Shown one piece after another: positions 60,793 through 64,000 of a DNA stretch of 64,000 nt (within the stretch, counting starts at the first letter, position 1; every line of letters begins with the position of its first letter). The stretch is from CAVSJO01 sp963728445 (GTDB taxonomy: Bacteria > Gemmatimonadota > Gemmatimonadetes > Longimicrobiales > RSA9): positions 564,116 to 628,115 of the forward strand of contig CAVSJO010000004.1 of assembly GCA_963728445.1 (NCBI GenBank), read 5' to 3'. A program made the translations under genes and the position numbers. Under the pieces are notes generated by a model that saw only the letters and a list, made by a program, of their open reading frames with translations, did no database searches and was not told where the DNA came from.

Positions 60793-62397
60793 ATGCGAGG
60801 GACGGGGCGGGTGCGGAGCGGAACGGCAGTCTCCAGGGCAGCGGTGCTCGTCGCGCTGGGGATCGGCGGCTGCCGGGGTGGTGACGGCGGCGGATCGCCG
60901 TCGGGCGGCGTCGCCGTCGTATGCAGTCAGGCGCAGCCGTCGAGCCTGGACCCCTTCTCCGCGCCGGACCAGCTCTCCTCCGACTTCCGGCTCGTTCTCT
61001 ACACGCCCCTCGTGCTCTACGACGGGAAGGGCGGCTTCCGGCCCTATCTGGCCCGGAGCTGGGACTGGGGTGAGGGGCAGCGCAGCCTGACGTTCCACCT
61101 CCGGGGGGACGTGCTCTGGCACGACAGCACGCGCGTGACGGCGAGCGACGTCGCGTGGACGATCCGGGCCGCGGCGGAGCCGCGCTACGCCTACACGGGC
61201 GGCGCCGACTTCGACGCGGTGTCCGACGTGCAGGTCGTCGATTCGCAGACGGTGCGGCTGGACTTCGACCGCCGCTACGCACCGGGGCTCGAGCCGTTCG
61301 TCGCGCTTCCTGTCCTTCCGCAGCACCTCCTCGACTCGATCCCGCCCGAGGAATTCGCGAAGGCCGATTACAATCGTGGACCGGTCGGCAGCGGCCCGTT
61401 CCGCTTCGCGGGCCGCGACCCCGACGGGACGCTGCGGTTCACGCGCTTCGACGCCTTCCCGGAGGATCTGGGGCGGCCGTCCCTGGACGGCCTCGTCTTC
61501 CGGAACGTGGCGGACGCAGCCACGCTGCTCGTGGAGCTGCGGACCCGGGGTGTGGACGCGTGCATCACGGGGTCGTCGCTGGCCAAGGACCTCGCCCAGG
61601 ACTCGACGCTCACGGCGCTGCGACTGCCGCCCGTCGGCGTGCAGGTGATCCCGCTGAACGGCACGCGCAAGCCATTCGACGACCCGCGTGTTCGGCGGGC
61701 GTTCTCGGCGGCGCTGGACCGGGCGCAGCTCGCCGGCCTGATCTCCCCTCTCGCCTCGCCGGCGGCCACGTTCCTGCCGGAAGGACACGCGGCGATCGAC
61801 CCCGCGTTCGGGCAGCCGGACGCGGACACCGCGCTGGCCGCGGCGCTGCTGGACAGCGCGGGGTGGTCGCGGGGGCCCGACGGCGTGCGGCGGAACGCCC
61901 GGGGCGAGCCCCTGCGCGTCGACCTGGTGGGGCCGCAGCCCTTCGCGGACGTCATGACCGCGGTGCAGGCCCAGCTCTCCCGGGTCGGCTTCGACGCAAA
62001 GCTGCAGCTCCTGGAAGGCGGCGCGTTCTACCAGGTCATCATGGATCCGAAGACGCGCCCGGCGGCGATGGCGCTGACGTTCCGCCCGGACCGGATCATC
62101 AATCCCGACCCGACGGCGGAGCTGCACACGGGCGGGGACGCGAACCTGGCGGGGTACTCCAACGCGACCGTCGATTCGCTGCTGGGCGCGCTGCCAACGG
62201 CAGCGTCCGAGGCGGCGCGCGACAGCATCTATCGGGCGCTGCAGCGGTGGGTCGCGCTGGACGTGCCGCTCGTCTACACCGACTACGTTCCGCGCCTGCT
62301 CGCGGTGGGTCCGCGCCTGTCCGGCGTGAGCGTGGACGCGAACGGCCCGTTCGCGTCGATCTCGGAGTGGCGGGTGACGGGCCGGGCCGGGAACTGA
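60793..62397 (+). CDS. Oligopeptide/nickel-type ABC transporter substrate-binding lipoprotein
   Basis: 534 aa. Signal peptide with lipobox IGGC (C27). The family 5 extracellular solute-binding fold is seen from SLDPFSAPDQLSSDFRLVLYTPLVLYD, LTFHLRGDVLWHDSTRVTASDVAWTI, GPVGSGPFRFAGRD and VQVIPLNGTRKPFDDPRVRRAFSAALDR. Length is typical. No permease or ATP-binding subunit genes lie beside it; the upstream ATPase is not an ABC subunit (no LSGGQ). It may serve a transporter encoded elsewhere. GAGGAG lies five bases before the ATG. Confidence 0.9.
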   Translation: MRGTGRVRSGTAVSRAAVLVALGIGGCRGGDGGGSPSGGVAVVCSQAQPSSLDPFSAPDQLSSDFRLVLYTPLVLYDGKGGFRPYLARSWDWGEGQRSLTFHLRGDVLWHDSTRVTASDVAWTIRAAAEPRYAYTGGADFDAVSDVQVVDSQTVRLDFDRRYAPGLEPFVALPVLPQHLLDSIPPEEFAKADYNRGPVGSGPFRFAGRDPDGTLRFTRFDAFPEDLGRPSLDGLVFRNVADAATLLVELRTRGVDACITGSSLAKDLAQDSTLTALRLPPVGVQVIPLNGTRKPFDDPRVRRAFSAALDRAQLAGLISPLASPAATFLPEGHAAIDPAFGQPDADTALAAALLDSAGWSRGPDGVRRNARGEPLRVDLVGPQPFADVMTAVQAQLSRVGFDAKLQLLEGGAFYQVIMDPKTRPAAMALTFRPDRIINPDPTAELHTGGDANLAGYSNATVDSLLGALPTAASEAARDSIYRALQRWVALDVPLVYTDYVPRLLAVGPRLSGVSVDANGPFASISEWRVTGRAGN

Positions 62398-62400
62398 CGC

Positions 62401-62414
62401 GGGCGACGTCGCCC
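62401..62414. terminator. Short palindrome between convergent genes
   Basis: GGGCGAC/GTCGCCC is a perfect 14-bp palindrome filling the 18-bp gap between the binding-protein and propeller genes. A stem of five with an ACGT loop could form in either RNA; a bidirectional terminator is possible. Confidence 0.35.
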
Positions 62415-62415
62415 G

Positions 62416-63447
62416 TCAGCCGCGGGCGGTCCCGGTGTCGCCGGTCACGGCCAGCCCGCGCACGTGGCTCGGGCGCGGATCGAAGCGGGCGACGAGGTCC
62501 CAGCCGCCGCCGCCGTCGCCCGAGCGATGGACGCCGTGCTCGTCCGCAGCCCAAAGCTCGCCGGGGCGGAGCCCGCTCGTGAGCAGCGGGGCGATGGTGC
62601 GCGCCGGATCGGGCCAGTGCGCCACGCGCTGCCACTTCCCTTCCCCTTCCCGGCGGTAGACGCGGCCGTCGGAATGGCCAGCGGCGTAAGCGGCGTGGGC
62701 GTGGGTGGCGGCTGTGACGAGCACGACATCCGGGTCCCCCGGATCGACGGCGACGCTGCGGAGATAGCCGACCTCGAGCCCGTCCATGGGCGAGCTCCAC
62801 GTGGCGCCGCCGTCGAAGCTCTCGTAGTAGCCGTCGCCCGCGGCGATTCGCAGAACGTCGGGTGCGTCCGGATGGAGGGCGGCTTCGTGGGTGTCGTACG
62901 GGCCGTCCGCGGCCCGGTCGTTCCAGCTCCGCCCCCCGTCCCGCGTCGAGACGAGCGCGCCGGCCTCCACGGCCACCCAGAGGCGGTCGGCGTCGGTCGG
63001 GTGGCACAGGACCCAGCGGACGTGGTGGGTGTCGGGGCGAGGCGGAAACGCCCAGGTGTCGGACGACGCGAGCCCCTCGAGGTCGGCGCTCCGCTGCCAG
63101 CCGGCGCCGGCGTCGTCGCTGCGCCAGACGGCGCTCATCTCGACGCCGGCCCAGAGCAGATCCCGGCGCGCGGGGCTCGGCGCGACGACCATGAGGCGCT
63201 CGCCGGCGAGCCCGGCGGGCGACCACGTGCTGCCAGCGTCGTCGCTCCGGAAGACGCCCGCCCCCTTCGTGCAGCACCAGACGCGGCCGGGAACCAGCGG
63301 ATCGGCCGCGAGCCCCGTCAGTGCGGCGTCACCAAACCGCGCGACGCCCGGCTCGGCGGCGGAGAGGGCGCGCCGTGCGACGTCGCCCGAAGCCGGGTCG
63401 ACGGAGAGGATATCCTTCGGTGCCGCGACGAGCACGCGCACGGTCAC
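62416..63447 (-). CDS. Asp-box (BNR) beta-propeller protein
   Basis: 343 aa from GTG at 63447, which follows AGGAG by seven bases; a longer open frame upstream is not conserved-looking. At least five Asp-box motifs S-x-D-x-G-x-x-W occur: SDDAGSTW, SDDAGAGW, TRDGGRSW, SFDGGATW and SGDGGGGW, arranged at about 50-60 residue spacing, giving a sialidase/VPS10-like propeller. The catalytic residues of sialidases (arginine triad, FRIP) are not seen, so the common label exo-alpha-sialidase would be misleading. No signal peptide is evident, suggesting a cytoplasmic location. Confidence 0.85.
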   Translation of the reverse strand: MTVRVLVAAPKDILSVDPASGDVARRALSAAEPGVARFGDAALTGLAADPLVPGRVWCCTKGAGVFRSDDAGSTWSPAGLAGERLMVVAPSPARRDLLWAGVEMSAVWRSDDAGAGWQRSADLEGLASSDTWAFPPRPDTHHVRWVLCHPTDADRLWVAVEAGALVSTRDGGRSWNDRAADGPYDTHEAALHPDAPDVLRIAAGDGYYESFDGGATWSSPMDGLEVGYLRSVAVDPGDPDVVLVTAATHAHAAYAAGHSDGRVYRREGEGKWQRVAHWPDPARTIAPLLTSGLRPGELWAADEHGVHRSGDGGGGWDLVARFDPRPSHVRGLAVTGDTGTARG

Positions 63448-63496
63448 ACCGCTGCTCCTGCGTTCGGGAACGAAGCTCTGGAATCGTCCATCCACG

Positions 63497-63507
63497 TACA
63501 ATACTAT
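63497..63507 (+). promoter_or_regulatory. Possible promoter -10 region for the SnoaL-like gene
   Basis: TACAAT (63497-63502) and overlapping TACTAT (63502-63507) form the only AT-rich spot in the 122-bp divergent gap. No good -35 is present at 16-18 nt. A divergent start for the propeller gene could use the same patch. Confidence 0.25.
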
Positions 63508-63569
63508 GGAGCGTCTTCCCTCACAGCACCCGGCCGTGACGGTTCCCTTTCCTTTCCGGGAGGCAGTCC

Positions 63570-63992
63570 ATGTCGTCGAACGAATCGGAAGTCCGCGCAG
63601 CCTCGGACGCATTCTACGCGGCGCTCAGCCGCATGGCCGGCGGGGACGCCAGCGGGATCTCCGGCGCGTGGCACCACGGCCCGGAGGTCACGGCCATGCA
63701 CCCGATCGGGGGCATGCAGGTGGGCTGGGACGCGGTGCGCGGCTCCTTCGAGCAGTTCGCCGAGCTGGCTACGGAGGGACAGGTCGGAATCGCCGACTCG
63801 CACGTCCAGGTGGTGGGGGACGCCGCGATAGAGACCGGCCAGGAGCGCGGACACGTCCGCCTCGGCGGCGAGTCCATGACGATCGACCATCGCGTGACGA
63901 ACGTCTACCGGCGCGGGCCCGACGGCTGGACGCTGGTCCACCACCACGCCGACCCGTCGTCCGCGATGATGGAGTTCCTGGCGCGGCAGTAG
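63570..63992 (+). CDS. SnoaL-like (NTF2-superfamily) protein
   Basis: 140 aa. The fold is suggested by the N-terminal helix EVRAASDAFYAALSRMAGGD, the WHHGPEVTAMHPIGGMQVGWDAVRGSFEQF segment and the beta-strand end RVTNVYRRGPDGWTLVHHHADPS, a pattern common in SnoaL/ketosteroid-isomerase-like proteins. Histidines around HHHAD could be functional. GGGAGG precedes the ATG by six bases. Substrate unknown; such proteins range from isomerases to binding-only partners. Confidence 0.85.
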   Translation: MSSNESEVRAASDAFYAALSRMAGGDASGISGAWHHGPEVTAMHPIGGMQVGWDAVRGSFEQFAELATEGQVGIADSHVQVVGDAAIETGQERGHVRLGGESMTIDHRVTNVYRRGPDGWTLVHHHADPSSAMMEFLARQ

Positions 63993-64000
63993 CGCGGCGG

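Noticed and set aside
60793..62397. Complete ABC transporter operon
   Set aside because: Only the binding protein is present; the neighbouring ATPase lacks the ABC signature and no permease genes are found.
62416..63447. Sialidase function for the Asp-box protein
   Set aside because: Asp-box repeats alone mark the propeller fold; the catalytic arginines, FRIP motif and a signal peptide are not seen.

Overview
This window is a GC-rich bacterial chromosome segment dominated by the universal ribosomal-protein, translation-factor and RNA-polymerase gene blocks. An outer membrane is implied by a BamD-type lipoprotein. The long SecA (1102 aa, with an N-terminal insertion and a SEC-C tail) and a large RpoB C-terminal insertion fit a Gemmatimonadota/FCB-like lineage. 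That placement is inference; no marker phylogeny was run.

Layout, left to right. Nearly everything from 1 to 52.7 kb is on the minus strand, so transcription runs right to left. 1-3.9 kb: nucleotide-sugar genes (a cut-off SDR epimerase, UDP-glucuronate decarboxylase, divergent dTDP-glucose 4,6-dehydratase, DegT/StrS aminotransferase). 3.9-18.5 kb: stringent-response Rel, RadC, SecA, NadD, BamD, two TPR proteins, a PHP-type phosphatase, WecB- and WecC-like UDP-sugar enzymes and a CobA-HemD fusion. 18.6-39 kb: one co-directional superoperon rpsL-rpsG-fusA-tuf, S10, spc, secY-adk-map, rpmJ-rpsM-rpsK-rpsD-rpoA-rplQ, a small membrane protein, rpmB. 39.5-51.3 kb: rpmG-secE-nusG-rplK-rplA-rplJ-rplL and rpoB-rpoC. 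51.5-52.7 kb: a second, apparently identical tuf. 53.1-64 kb: an accessory segment with a single-domain response regulator, a divergent M19-family protein, two P-loop ATPases flanking a secreted lipoprotein, an oligopeptide-type binding lipoprotein, an Asp-box propeller protein and a SnoaL-like protein.

Regulation visible in the sequence. Near-consensus promoters (TTGACA or TTGAAC, 17-nt spacer, -10 box) precede rpsL, tuf copy 2 and rpmJ. The rpsL promoter is followed by a hairpin and then an intrinsic terminator with a six-U tract before rpsL, which looks like an attenuator. The rpsL and tuf-2 promoters are both abutted upstream, 9-11 nt from the -35 box, by arrays of short GC-rich palindromes joined by GGGCACCG or GGGTTCCG linkers. 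A third array in the opposite orientation follows the rpoC stop. These shared arrays are the most unusual structure in the window. Other points are the missing infA between map and rpmJ, an RFHD in place of the usual RXKD motif in Rel, two apparently leaderless promoters of identical geometry, and an M19 protein lacking part of the canonical metal site.
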